From JAVJRN01 sp040218415 (GTDB lineage: Bacteria > Bacteroidota > Bacteroidia > Cytophagales > Cyclobacteriaceae), in the NCBI GenBank assembly GCA_040218415.1, contig JAVJRN010000054.1, positions 86,938 to 150,937 of the forward strand: a DNA stretch of 64,000 nt, in the 5' to 3' direction. Position 1 is the stretch's first letter; every line of letters starts with the position of its first letter. Shown piece after piece: positions 7,760-15,621 of the stretch. Below the pieces are notes generated by a model. That model made no database searches. It saw only the letters and a list, made by a program, of their open reading frames with translations, and had not been told where the DNA came from. A program made the position numbers and the translations under genes.

Positions 7760-9250
7760 ATGCCCAAAATCAAAAAAATTCTAGTCGCTAACAGAGGAGA
7801 AATCGCTTTAAGAATCATGCGCTCAGCCAAAGAAATGGGCATTAAAACGGTAGCAGTTTACAGTGAACCAGATAAAACAGCCCTCCATGTCCGATATGCC
7901 GACCAAGCAGTGAATATTGGAGAGGCGGCCAGCTCCTCCTCCTACTTGGTTATCGATAAAATTATTGATGCTTGCAAAAAGACCGGTGCGGATGCTATAC
8001 ATCCAGGATATGGTTTTCTATCCGAAAATGCAGGATTTGCCAAACGCGTAGAGGAAGAAGGTCTGATTTTCATTGGTCCTTCGGCGCACGCTATTGAAGT
8101 AATGGGTGATAAATTGACTTCCAAAAATGCGGTCAAAGCTTTTGATGTGCCGCTAGTTCCAGGAATGGAAGAGCCAATTAGTGATATAACTCAAGCGAAA
8201 AAAATTGCCCAAAAAATAGGTTATCCTATCATGATCAAGGCGAGCGCTGGTGGTGGTGGAAAAGGAATGAGGATAGTGGAAGATCCCAAAGACTTTGAAG
8301 CACAAATGGAAAGAGCAGTAAGTGAAGCAAAAAGCTCTTTTTCCGATGATTCGGTATTTATTGAAAAATTCATAGCCAATCCAAAGCATATTGAGGTTCA
8401 AATATTGGGAGACCAGCTTGGCAATATTCTATACATTTTTGAAAGAGAATGTAGCATTCAAAGAAGGAACCAAAAGGTCGTGGAGGAAGCTCCCTCACCG
8501 GTAGTTACCGAAGATATTAGAAGAAAACTTGGGGAGGCAGCTGTGAATGTTGCCAGATCTGTCAATTACTATGGTGCCGGCACAGTGGAATTCATTGCTG
8601 ATGATCAACAAAATTTTTACTTTTTAGAGATGAATACGCGACTGCAGGTAGAGCATCCCGTATCTGAAATGATTTCTGGATTAGACTTAGTAAAAGAGCA
8701 AATTAAGATTGCAGAAGGTCAGCCGCTGGCATTTAAACAGGAAGAGCTAAAAATAAACGGACACAGCATCGAAGTAAGAGTATATGCGGAGGATCCTGAA
8801 AATAATTTTTTACCAGATACCGGCAGCTTAATCCAATATGTACGCCCTCAAGGGCCTGGTGTCCGTGTAGATGACGGTTATGAAGAAGGCATGGACATTC
8901 CGATATACTACGACCCAATGATCGCCAAACTCATTGTGCACGGAAAAGACAGAGAAGAAGCGATTAGCAGAATGAAAAGAGCCATAGAGGAATACAAAAT
9001 AGCGGGAATTAAAACGACATTACCTTTTTGCTCGTTCGTGATGGATCACCCGACATTTATTGACGGTTCTTTTACCACAAAGTTTGTTGAAAAGTACTAC
9101 GATCCAGAAAAATTGGCATCACCCTTAACAGCTTCAGACATGACAGTTGCAGCAATATTCGTCAGTGTCATGGAAAAGGAACAAACAATAAATTTCGGCA
9201 CCAACAAGTCAAGCAAAGCATGGAAAAGAAGACTCAACGATGCTAATTAA
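7760..9250 (+). CDS. accC: biotin carboxylase subunit (acetyl-/acyl-CoA carboxylase)
   Basis: The 496-residue protein is a complete biotin carboxylase. It has an N-terminal domain (KILVANRGEIALRIMRSA), an ATP-grasp domain with the glycine-rich loop AGGGGKGMR (163-171), the signature EMNTRLQVEHPVSE near 290-305 and a C-terminal biotin-carboxylase domain. It carboxylates protein-bound biotin with ATP and bicarbonate. There is no BCCP or carboxyltransferase gene next to it, so whether it serves acetyl-CoA or propionyl/acyl-CoA carboxylation cannot be told. It is about 45 residues longer than E. coli AccC, the excess being at the C-terminus, which is common in acyl-CoA carboxylases of this phylum. 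It is divergent from the oxoamine synthase gene. Confidence 0.92.
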   Translation: MPKIKKILVANRGEIALRIMRSAKEMGIKTVAVYSEPDKTALHVRYADQAVNIGEAASSSSYLVIDKIIDACKKTGADAIHPGYGFLSENAGFAKRVEEEGLIFIGPSAHAIEVMGDKLTSKNAVKAFDVPLVPGMEEPISDITQAKKIAQKIGYPIMIKASAGGGGKGMRIVEDPKDFEAQMERAVSEAKSSFSDDSVFIEKFIANPKHIEVQILGDQLGNILYIFERECSIQRRNQKVVEEAPSPVVTEDIRRKLGEAAVNVARSVNYYGAGTVEFIADDQQNFYFLEMNTRLQVEHPVSEMISGLDLVKEQIKIAEGQPLAFKQEELKINGHSIEVRVYAEDPENNFLPDTGSLIQYVRPQGPGVRVDDGYEEGMDIPIYYDPMIAKLIVHGKDREEAISRMKRAIEEYKIAGIKTTLPFCSFVMDHPTFIDGSFTTKFVEKYYDPEKLASPLTASDMTVAAIFVSVMEKEQTINFGTNKSSKAWKRRLNDAN

Positions 9251-9291
9251 AAAAGATTCATAGCCAATTATAACACCCTAATATTATTTTA

Positions 9292-10599
9292 ATGGCAGAG
9301 ATTAAGCCTATTAGTGCATGGCGCTATAACCCTAAAAAAACGCCCAAAATTGATGATTTAGTTTCTCCTTTGTTTGATGTTGTATCAGAAAAACAGAGAA
9401 ATAAGCTTTATGATCAACCTCTCAATAGCATACACTTATCGGTTCCTCGTGGTAATGGTGAAATTAAAGATCTCGCGCGACGAACCTTAGCGCAATGGAA
9501 GCGAGAGGAGATTATCAAACAAGATTCCCTGCCTGGTATCTACGCCTACTACCAATTCTTCACTCTGCCAGGTGTTTCGAAAGAATATTGTAGAAAAGGT
9601 TTTATATGTAATATCAGAATCGCTGATTGGGAGGAAAAAATCATATTAAGACATGAGAGTACCATGCCTCATTCTGTCTCTGACAGGAAGGAAATCTTAA
9701 ACGAAACACAGCTAAATATTAGTCCGACGCATGGGCTATATACTGACGAACAGCATATTCTTGAATCCTATTTGGATGAATGTATCAAAAAACCTCTTTA
9801 TGAAGTAGAAGACTATCAAGGGGTAAGAGATGTTTTAGGTGTCATCCACGATGCGGATATTATTGAATTATTCCTGAAGTTGATTAAAGACAAGCAAATA
9901 ATTTTAGCCGATGGACATCATAGATATGAGGGTAGCCTTCAGTACCAAAAAGAACAATCAAAGGCAAATCCCGAACATACTGGCAGTGAAGGTTATAACT
10001 TTCATTTAATGTATCTGACCAATACAGAATCCGATGATCTTAGAATATTACCTACACATAGACTCGTTAAAAATGTCACAGAACTTCATGAAGACTCTTT
10101 GATCTCACAACTTTCGGAAGATTTTATCATCAAAGAACTGGATAATGCTTACGATGTAAATGAGATAATTTTAGGTAAAAAATGGGCTTTTGGCCTTCTG
10201 ATAAACAATAACGCTTATAAAATTCGACTAAAACCGGAAAAAATAGTGAACATTGATTGGAACTTTCCTGAGCAAATTAAAGCACTTGACTTGACAGTCA
10301 TGCACTATTTCATTTTTGAAAAAGTGTTAGGTATTAAAAGAAAAGAGCAAGTCAGTTCGAAAAATATCTCGTTCCAAAGAAACTTCACAGAATGTTTAAG
10401 TGAAGTAAGAAATGGCGATGCGCAATTCGCATTAATTACAAAAGATATTTCTATCGAAACCGTCAAGCAAACTTGTTATAGCGGCTACACGCTACCACAA
10501 AAATCTACCTATTTTTATCCAAAAGTAATCTCAGGATTTTTATTCAGTTCAATAAACCAAAATGAATTCTACTCCCCTTTTGATTCTCGGTTCCAATAG
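9292..10599 (+). CDS. DUF1015 family protein
   Basis: A 435-residue cytoplasmic protein of the DUF1015 family, recognised by the N-terminal block ISAWRYNP, then VSPLFDVVS, and by the central motif ILADGHHRYEGS near residue 203, where most members have ADGHHRYE. No signal peptide or membrane segment is present. The His-His-Arg motif and ParB-like fold have been linked to kinase or phosphotransfer activity in distant relatives (archaeal serine kinase), but the bacterial members lack an agreed function, and I do not assign one. The 3' end overlaps the start of the Maf gene by 38 bp, so the pair is almost certainly co-transcribed. It follows accC by 41 bp. Confidence 0.85.
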   Translation: MAEIKPISAWRYNPKKTPKIDDLVSPLFDVVSEKQRNKLYDQPLNSIHLSVPRGNGEIKDLARRTLAQWKREEIIKQDSLPGIYAYYQFFTLPGVSKEYCRKGFICNIRIADWEEKIILRHESTMPHSVSDRKEILNETQLNISPTHGLYTDEQHILESYLDECIKKPLYEVEDYQGVRDVLGVIHDADIIELFLKLIKDKQIILADGHHRYEGSLQYQKEQSKANPEHTGSEGYNFHLMYLTNTESDDLRILPTHRLVKNVTELHEDSLISQLSEDFIIKELDNAYDVNEIILGKKWAFGLLINNNAYKIRLKPEKIVNIDWNFPEQIKALDLTVMHYFIFEKVLGIKRKEQVSSKNISFQRNFTECLSEVRNGDAQFALITKDISIETVKQTCYSGYTLPQKSTYFYPKVISGFLFSSINQNEFYSPFDSRFQ

Positions 10600-11146
10600 T
10601 CCTCGCAGAAAAGAAATTCTGAAAGAAGCAGGCTATCATTTTTCAACCTTGTCATTGGATATTGATGAAAGCTATCCAGATTCATTACCGAAAAAAAGTA
10701 TTGCGCTACATCTAGCCGAGTTAAAAAATACTGCCTATCGGCAATCACTTGTAGATGAGGTGTTAATAACCGCAGATACCACGGTAATTATCAACGATGA
10801 ATCTCTGGAAAAAGCACAAAACACTGAGCAAGCAGTGGAAATGTTAGAGAAACTCTCAGGTAATTTTCATGAGGTTATTACGGGTTATTGTATCAGTAAT
10901 GGTCAAAAAACATGTTCCAACTTCGTAACAACCACTGTACATTTCAAGAAACTAAGCCGCCAAGAAATCGATCATTATATCGAGGTATTCAAACCTTTTG
11001 ACAAAGCCGGAGCTTACGGCATTCAAGAATGGATAGGAATGATTGGCATCTCAAAAATTGAAGGGTCTTATTTCAATGTGGTTGGATTACCAATCTTTGA
11101 AATATCCGAAGATTTAAAGAAATTCGGAATAGACCCTTACTTTTGA
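10562..11146 (+). CDS. Maf-family nucleoside triphosphate pyrophosphatase
   Basis: This 194-residue protein has the Maf signature SNSPRRKEIL (residues 11-20) and the catalytic aspartate block ITADTTV (69-75), followed by the conserved VITGYCI and KAGAYGIQEW segments. Maf proteins hydrolyse non-canonical or modified nucleoside triphosphates (dTTP/UTP or m7GTP types) to monophosphates, acting as a house-cleaning enzyme and, in some bacteria, inhibiting septation when overproduced. The usual GDT in this site is ADT here, which is within family variation. The ATG at 10562 lies inside the DUF1015 gene, so translation may be coupled. The gene ends 20 bp from the convergent HlyD gene with no obvious terminator between. 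Confidence 0.9.
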   Translation: MNSTPLLILGSNSPRRKEILKEAGYHFSTLSLDIDESYPDSLPKKSIALHLAELKNTAYRQSLVDEVLITADTTVIINDESLEKAQNTEQAVEMLEKLSGNFHEVITGYCISNGQKTCSNFVTTTVHFKKLSRQEIDHYIEVFKPFDKAGAYGIQEWIGMIGISKIEGSYFNVVGLPIFEISEDLKKFGIDPYF

Positions 11147-11166
11147 TTTAATAGAACGAAACTCTC

Positions 11167-12510
11167 TTAATCATCCTTTTTTTCCTGTTCTTTTTCTTTT
11201 TCCTTCACTGCATCTCCATCTTTAAGTCTCTTGGTAACTGCAAGAAATGGCCCAGAAATAACCTTATCATTTTCCTCTACTCCAGATAATATCTCTATTC
11301 TTTCGAAATCACTTATGCCTGTTTTTACAATTTTCTTGACAGCAATACCCTCTTCAACAACAAAAACAACCTCGTCTAATTCTTGATCGATAAGTGAAGT
11401 CTTTTCTTCCTCCTCACTGTTTTCTCCTTCTTTTTCACCTACTTTTCTCGTCGTTACTGCTGCTAATGGCACTGATAAAATGGCCGCTTTAACCTCTGTT
11501 ATGATATCCACACTAGCAGTCATTCCCGGACGAAATGGGTATTTCATTCCTTTGTTTTTAACAAGGTCTTGATAGCTGCTGTTCAATATTCTGATTCTAA
11601 CCTCAAACTCAGTCACTGCATCAGCAGAAACCTTGTCATTGGCAGTGTTGGCTATTTGTGTAACTATCCCCTTGAACTTCTTATCCATGTAAGAGTAGGA
11701 ATCGACATCAATTATAGCTGTGTCCCCATTTTGAATTCGTATAATATCATTTTCGTTGACATCTACACGCACTTCCATTTTAGAAAGATCTGCAATTCGA
11801 AGCATCTCGGTTCCTTGCATTTGCGAGGTTCCAACCACTGTTTCTCCTTTTTCTACACTTAATTTTGATACAATACCATTCATTGGTGAGGTAATGCTCG
11901 TCAACCTAAGGTTTTCTTGTGCTTCCTTTAGTGAGGCGGAAGAACTTTGAACGATATATTTGGCCGCAAGCACTCCTTGCTTTGCAGACTCTAAATCTTG
12001 TTCGGCAACTTTAAAATTGGCCGTAGCAACTTCAAAATCAGATTTTGAAGTCACTTTTTCATTGTAAAGTTTCTTCTGTCGGTTGTATTCTAATTCAGAT
12101 CGAATAAATGTAGCTTCCGCCCTGGCAAGTCTTGCGTTCGCATCAGCAAGGTTGGCCTTTTGTTGATTCAAATTGGCTCGTGTTCGCTCCACAACGGATA
12201 AAAAATTATCTGGTCTAATTTTTAAAAGGAAGTCACCCCTTGAAACCGAATCTCCTTCTTCAATGGTCAACTCGATGATTTCTCCTGGAACTTCAGGACT
12301 AATTTTCACTTCGACTACAGGTTGTACAGCTCCCGAAGCACTTACCTTTTCAACAATGCGAGCCTTCTTTGCTAGTCCAACCTCTATCTGTATTTCTTTC
12401 TTTTTGCCTACCCATCCTTGTTGCTTTCCAATAACAACTACCAAAATAAGTACAACAACTACACCCCCAAGAATGTAAAGAATTTTGTTTTTAGCGCGTT
12501 TTTTAGCCAT
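11167..12510 (-). CDS. HlyD/MacA-type periplasmic adaptor of a tripartite efflux pump
   Basis: The 447-residue protein begins with a basic stretch and one membrane anchor (residues about 9-27, ILYILGGVVVVLILVVVIG). Next are a lipoyl/barrel-sandwich half (EVPGEIIELTIEEGDSVSRG), a long alpha-hairpin of coiled-coil helices (about 95-210), the second lipoyl half (LTSITSPMNGIVSKLSVEKG), a beta-barrel domain and an acidic/lysine-rich tail. Adaptors of this type bridge an inner-membrane pump to a TolC-like channel. The TolC-like gene is 6 bp upstream, but no ABC or RND pump gene follows on this strand, so the transporter partner must be elsewhere. A MacA-like pairing with an ABC pump is likely from the architecture. 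Confidence 0.9.
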   Translation of the reverse strand: MAKKRAKNKILYILGGVVVVLILVVVIGKQQGWVGKKKEIQIEVGLAKKARIVEKVSASGAVQPVVEVKISPEVPGEIIELTIEEGDSVSRGDFLLKIRPDNFLSVVERTRANLNQQKANLADANARLARAEATFIRSELEYNRQKKLYNEKVTSKSDFEVATANFKVAEQDLESAKQGVLAAKYIVQSSSASLKEAQENLRLTSITSPMNGIVSKLSVEKGETVVGTSQMQGTEMLRIADLSKMEVRVDVNENDIIRIQNGDTAIIDVDSYSYMDKKFKGIVTQIANTANDKVSADAVTEFEVRIRILNSSYQDLVKNKGMKYPFRPGMTASVDIITEVKAAILSVPLAAVTTRKVGEKEGENSEEEEKTSLIDQELDEVVFVVEEGIAVKKIVKTGISDFERIEILSGVEENDKVISGPFLAVTKRLKDGDAVKEKEKEQEKKDD

Positions 12511-12516
12511 TTTAAA

Positions 12517-13947
12517 TTAAAGTGTTATGGGATTTCCCATGTAAAAATCAAGGATCTTTTTTCTGAAAATAAAATCAAACTTTGCCCTTACTAAGTCTGA
12601 TTTGGCACCAAATAAATTATTTGATGCTACTTGGTAGTCAGTAAAATTTACCGCCCCTAAGTTATATTGATTTTCTATAGATCGAAAAGTTTCCTCTAAA
12701 GCTTCTACTTGTCTATTAGAGGCGTCAAAAGTTTTAGCAGCTGCCTGAGCATCATTATACGCAGATTCTATGATTTGTCGTAATTGATTTTTCTGTTCTG
12801 CAACAGTTATTTCAGCTTGCTGCATAGCAATTTTCGAACGTTGGACATTTGAGTTTACTCTTAAGCCATTAAATACTGGAATGGATAAGTTTAAAGAAAC
12901 GGAACGGCTTAGGTTATCACTGAATTGCTCCCCAACAGTATAATCATTGAACGTTCCAGGTTGTCGAAAACCAAAAACTGATTCACCACTCTGAGTTTCC
13001 AAATCTGTATCAAAAGGAATTGGATCAGCTGTAGGATTTACGACAAACTGCTGTCCGAATGCGTTTGAGTAGTTGGTGTTAAATCCCGCATTTAAAGATA
13101 AGGTTGGTGTGAAGTCGGCTTTGGCTACTTCTAAAGCTAGTGACGCACTTTGAACCTGAAGTTGTGCGCTTTTTATTTCAGGCATTGTGGTCAATGCTGC
13201 TGCATAAATGTCATTTGGGTTGACTAAAGCGACCAATTCATCAATTACATCAATATCTGGCACTACAATGTCTATTTTTTCCGAGGCGGGCAACATCATT
13301 GCTTGTTTCAAACTAAGAAAGGCTAAATCCAAAGTGTTTTGCGCATTGATGAGCGATACTTCATTACTTGCTACTTGAGAAGTCAATTCTAACTCACTTG
13401 TTATTGGCAAGGCGCCTGCAGCTACAAGCTTTTTAGTTCTGTCCAATTGCTCTTTACTCGATTCTAGCTGATATTCAGCTGTTTCTAGCAGTTCTTGATT
13501 AAAAATTACGTTTAAATAAAACGTTACAATATTGAGGGACAAATCATTTTTCGCCTTTTCTACATCGTAGGTTGATGACTCATAAAGCAACCTATTTTGC
13601 TTCACATTGTTAGCCAATCGAAACCAATTGAAAAGCACCAAATTCGCATTACCATTTAACCCTGAAAAATTGATTTGTTGTGTAATAAATTGGTTGGTCG
13701 TTGGGTCAATGGATCGCCCCCAATTATAACCGTAATTCCCACCAAGATTGACACTTGGTAGTTGAGAAGCTCTTGACTGCCTTAGATCTACACTTGCCCC
13801 TTCTTTCTGAAGCAAGCTACGTTTTACAGAAAGATTGTTCTCAATAGCCACCTCGACACATCTTGCCAAATCGTAAACAGCTGCAGTTTGCGCAAAAGAC
13901 CCTCCAGAAAAAACAAGAAGGAGGGCGATAATATAAAGTCGTTTCAT
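12517..13947 (-). CDS. TolC family outer-membrane efflux channel
   Basis: A 476-residue protein with a signal peptide (LYIIALLLVFSGGSFAQ) and two OEP repeats of long amphipathic helices, the standard TolC layout. The N-terminal helices (DLARCVEVAIENN, NLSVKRSLLQ) and the later LNLSIPVFNGLRVNSNVQ segment mark the two halves. It forms the trimeric outer-membrane and periplasmic duct through which an efflux system or type I secretion system exports its substrate. The adaptor gene follows after 6 bp, so they are one unit. The upstream neighbour sdaAB is 31 bp away on the same strand and may be co-transcribed, although its job is unrelated. Confidence 0.92.
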   Translation of the reverse strand: MKRLYIIALLLVFSGGSFAQTAAVYDLARCVEVAIENNLSVKRSLLQKEGASVDLRQSRASQLPSVNLGGNYGYNWGRSIDPTTNQFITQQINFSGLNGNANLVLFNWFRLANNVKQNRLLYESSTYDVEKAKNDLSLNIVTFYLNVIFNQELLETAEYQLESSKEQLDRTKKLVAAGALPITSELELTSQVASNEVSLINAQNTLDLAFLSLKQAMMLPASEKIDIVVPDIDVIDELVALVNPNDIYAAALTTMPEIKSAQLQVQSASLALEVAKADFTPTLSLNAGFNTNYSNAFGQQFVVNPTADPIPFDTDLETQSGESVFGFRQPGTFNDYTVGEQFSDNLSRSVSLNLSIPVFNGLRVNSNVQRSKIAMQQAEITVAEQKNQLRQIIESAYNDAQAAAKTFDASNRQVEALEETFRSIENQYNLGAVNFTDYQVASNNLFGAKSDLVRAKFDFIFRKKILDFYMGNPITL

Positions 13948-13978
13948 TAGGATATATTTTGTGTTGTTGATGATCTGT

Positions 13979-14656
13979 TTAATAATCGATATCTGGAATG
14001 TATCGTACGTGATGCACCCATTTTAAATTAGCTAAATACTCTAGCGTGAGCTTTTTAACTCCTGAATCCATTTCAAAAATCAAGCAGGCCAAATCGCTTT
14101 TTCCTTTCCTTGAAACGGTCATTGTTCCAATATTACAATCGTCGTGAGTTAAAACATTCGATATGAAAGAAATACTTCCCGGGACATCTTGCGCTTTAAT
14201 AATCATGGTGTGGGCATTCGCCGAAAAGTTAGCATCAAAGCCATCAACTTCCCTGATTCTAATAACTCCTCCTCCTCTACTTTCACCGATAACAGAAGCT
14301 TTCATGTCGCCACTAGAAATATCTAGTCTTACTGTATTAGGATGAAAAGCGGATGCATTGCCCACTGACTTAAATGTATATGCTAAAGAAGATTCGGTTG
14401 CCAGTTCTAACGCTTTTTTGATCCTTTCATCGTCTGTTTTAAAATCCATTAAACCAGCAAGAATGGCTCTATTGCTTCCATGACCCTCATATGTCTGAGC
14501 GAAAGAATTATAAAATGTGATGTCAGCTTTGGCTGGGGTTATACCAAGAATTTTTCTTGCCGTTCGTCCTATACGAACTACACCAGCAGTATGTGAACTT
14601 GAAGGCCCGATCATTACTGGCCCAATCATATCAAATACGCTACTTCTTTCTGCCAT
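13979..14656 (-). CDS. sdaAB: L-serine ammonia-lyase, iron-sulfur-dependent, beta subunit
   Basis: This 225-residue protein matches the beta domain of the iron-sulfur L-serine dehydratase. It has the conserved block GPVMIGPSSSHTAG near the N-terminus, the SNRAILAGL segment, and a C-terminal ACT-like regulatory domain (about 150-225, VPGSISFISNVLTHDDCNIG). With its alpha subunit, which carries the [4Fe-4S] cluster, it deaminates serine to pyruvate and ammonia. In this window only the beta subunit is present, so the alpha gene must lie elsewhere. It is 56 bp downstream of thyA and 31 bp upstream of the TolC-like gene, all on the minus strand. Serine synthesis genes occur far away in the same window. 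Confidence 0.9.
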   Translation of the reverse strand: MAERSSVFDMIGPVMIGPSSSHTAGVVRIGRTARKILGITPAKADITFYNSFAQTYEGHGSNRAILAGLMDFKTDDERIKKALELATESSLAYTFKSVGNASAFHPNTVRLDISSGDMKASVIGESRGGGVIRIREVDGFDANFSANAHTMIIKAQDVPGSISFISNVLTHDDCNIGTMTVSRKGKSDLACLIFEMDSGVKKLTLEYLANLKWVHHVRYIPDIDY

Positions 14657-14712
14657 TAGTCGGAGTTAAACGAGTAAGAATAAATTTTGATCTATAAATA
14701 TTCAAATTTCTG

Positions 14713-15507
14713 TCAAACGGCTACAGGAGCTTTTATGTGGGGATGTGGATTATAGTTTTCCAAGGTAAAATCTTCGATTTTAAAGTCAAAAATACTCTTT
14801 ACTTCGGGATTTATCTTCATTAAAGGTAAAGAACGCTCTTCTCTACTTAATTGTAATTCTGCTTGTTCGAAATGATTGCTATATAAATGGGCATCACCAA
14901 GCGTATGCACAAAATCTCCAACGTCAAGACCACAAACTTGCGCAATCATCATGGTAAATAAAGCATAAGAAGCAATATTAAAGGGCACACCTAAAAACAC
15001 ATCGGCACTTCGTTGGTATAATTGGCAAGAGAGTTTATTGTCAGCCACATAAAATTGGAACATGGTATGACATGGCGGCAATGCCATATTTTCAATTTCC
15101 CCTACATTCCACGCATTGATAATTATGCGTCTCGAATTTGGATTGTGCTTAATAGTGTTGATCACCTCCGTCAGTTGATCGATGGAAGCGCCATCAGATT
15201 TACCCCAACTGCGCCACTGTACTCCATAAATTGGCCCTAAATCACCATTTTCATCGGCCCATTCATCCCAAATCCGAACACCATTTTCCTTGAGGTACTT
15301 AATATTACTGTCCCCTTTGATAAACCAAAGTAATTCATGAATGATAGATCTCAAATGCACTTTTTTGGTTGTAACTAAAGGAAACCCTTTTGCCAGATTA
15401 AATCTCATTTGATAGCCAAAGACACTTTTTGTACCCGTTCCGGTTCTATCACCTTTCAGTACGCCATTATCCATAATATGCTGCATCAAATCGAGGTATT
15501 GTCTCAT
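14713..15507 (-). CDS. thyA: thymidylate synthase
   Basis: At 264 residues this is exactly the length of E. coli ThyA and carries all its landmarks: RTGTGTKSVFG (21-31), the folate and dUMP-binding region, the nucleophilic cysteine C146 in ALPPCHTMFQF, QRSADVFLG and the C-terminal HPHIKAPVAV. It methylates dUMP to dTMP with methylene-tetrahydrofolate in the cytoplasm. No dihydrofolate reductase gene follows, though it is a frequent partner. The gene is divergent from the MMPL transporter gene, with 114 bp between the two annotated starts, and may head a unit with sdaAB. Confidence 0.97.
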   Translation of the reverse strand: MRQYLDLMQHIMDNGVLKGDRTGTGTKSVFGYQMRFNLAKGFPLVTTKKVHLRSIIHELLWFIKGDSNIKYLKENGVRIWDEWADENGDLGPIYGVQWRSWGKSDGASIDQLTEVINTIKHNPNSRRIIINAWNVGEIENMALPPCHTMFQFYVADNKLSCQLYQRSADVFLGVPFNIASYALFTMMIAQVCGLDVGDFVHTLGDAHLYSNHFEQAELQLSREERSLPLMKINPEVKSIFDFKIEDFTLENYNPHPHIKAPVAV

Positions 15508-15513
15508 AATTTT

Positions 15514-15521
15514 TATCTTTG
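15514..15521 (+). promoter_or_regulatory. candidate -7 box for the MMPL transporter gene
   Basis: TATCTTTG matches TAnnTTTG; a transcript would begin near 15528. This still leaves room for a non-ATG start at 15541, upstream of the first ATG. No convincing -33 element is visible. Confidence 0.3.
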
Positions 15522-15621
15522 AACCTCTAAATTAAGCAAGCTGAATAATTTTATCCCCCAATACTTCCAGAATTACAAAAGCAGAAATTTTAAGATCGCT
15601 GTTATTATCTTCTGGCTAGGA

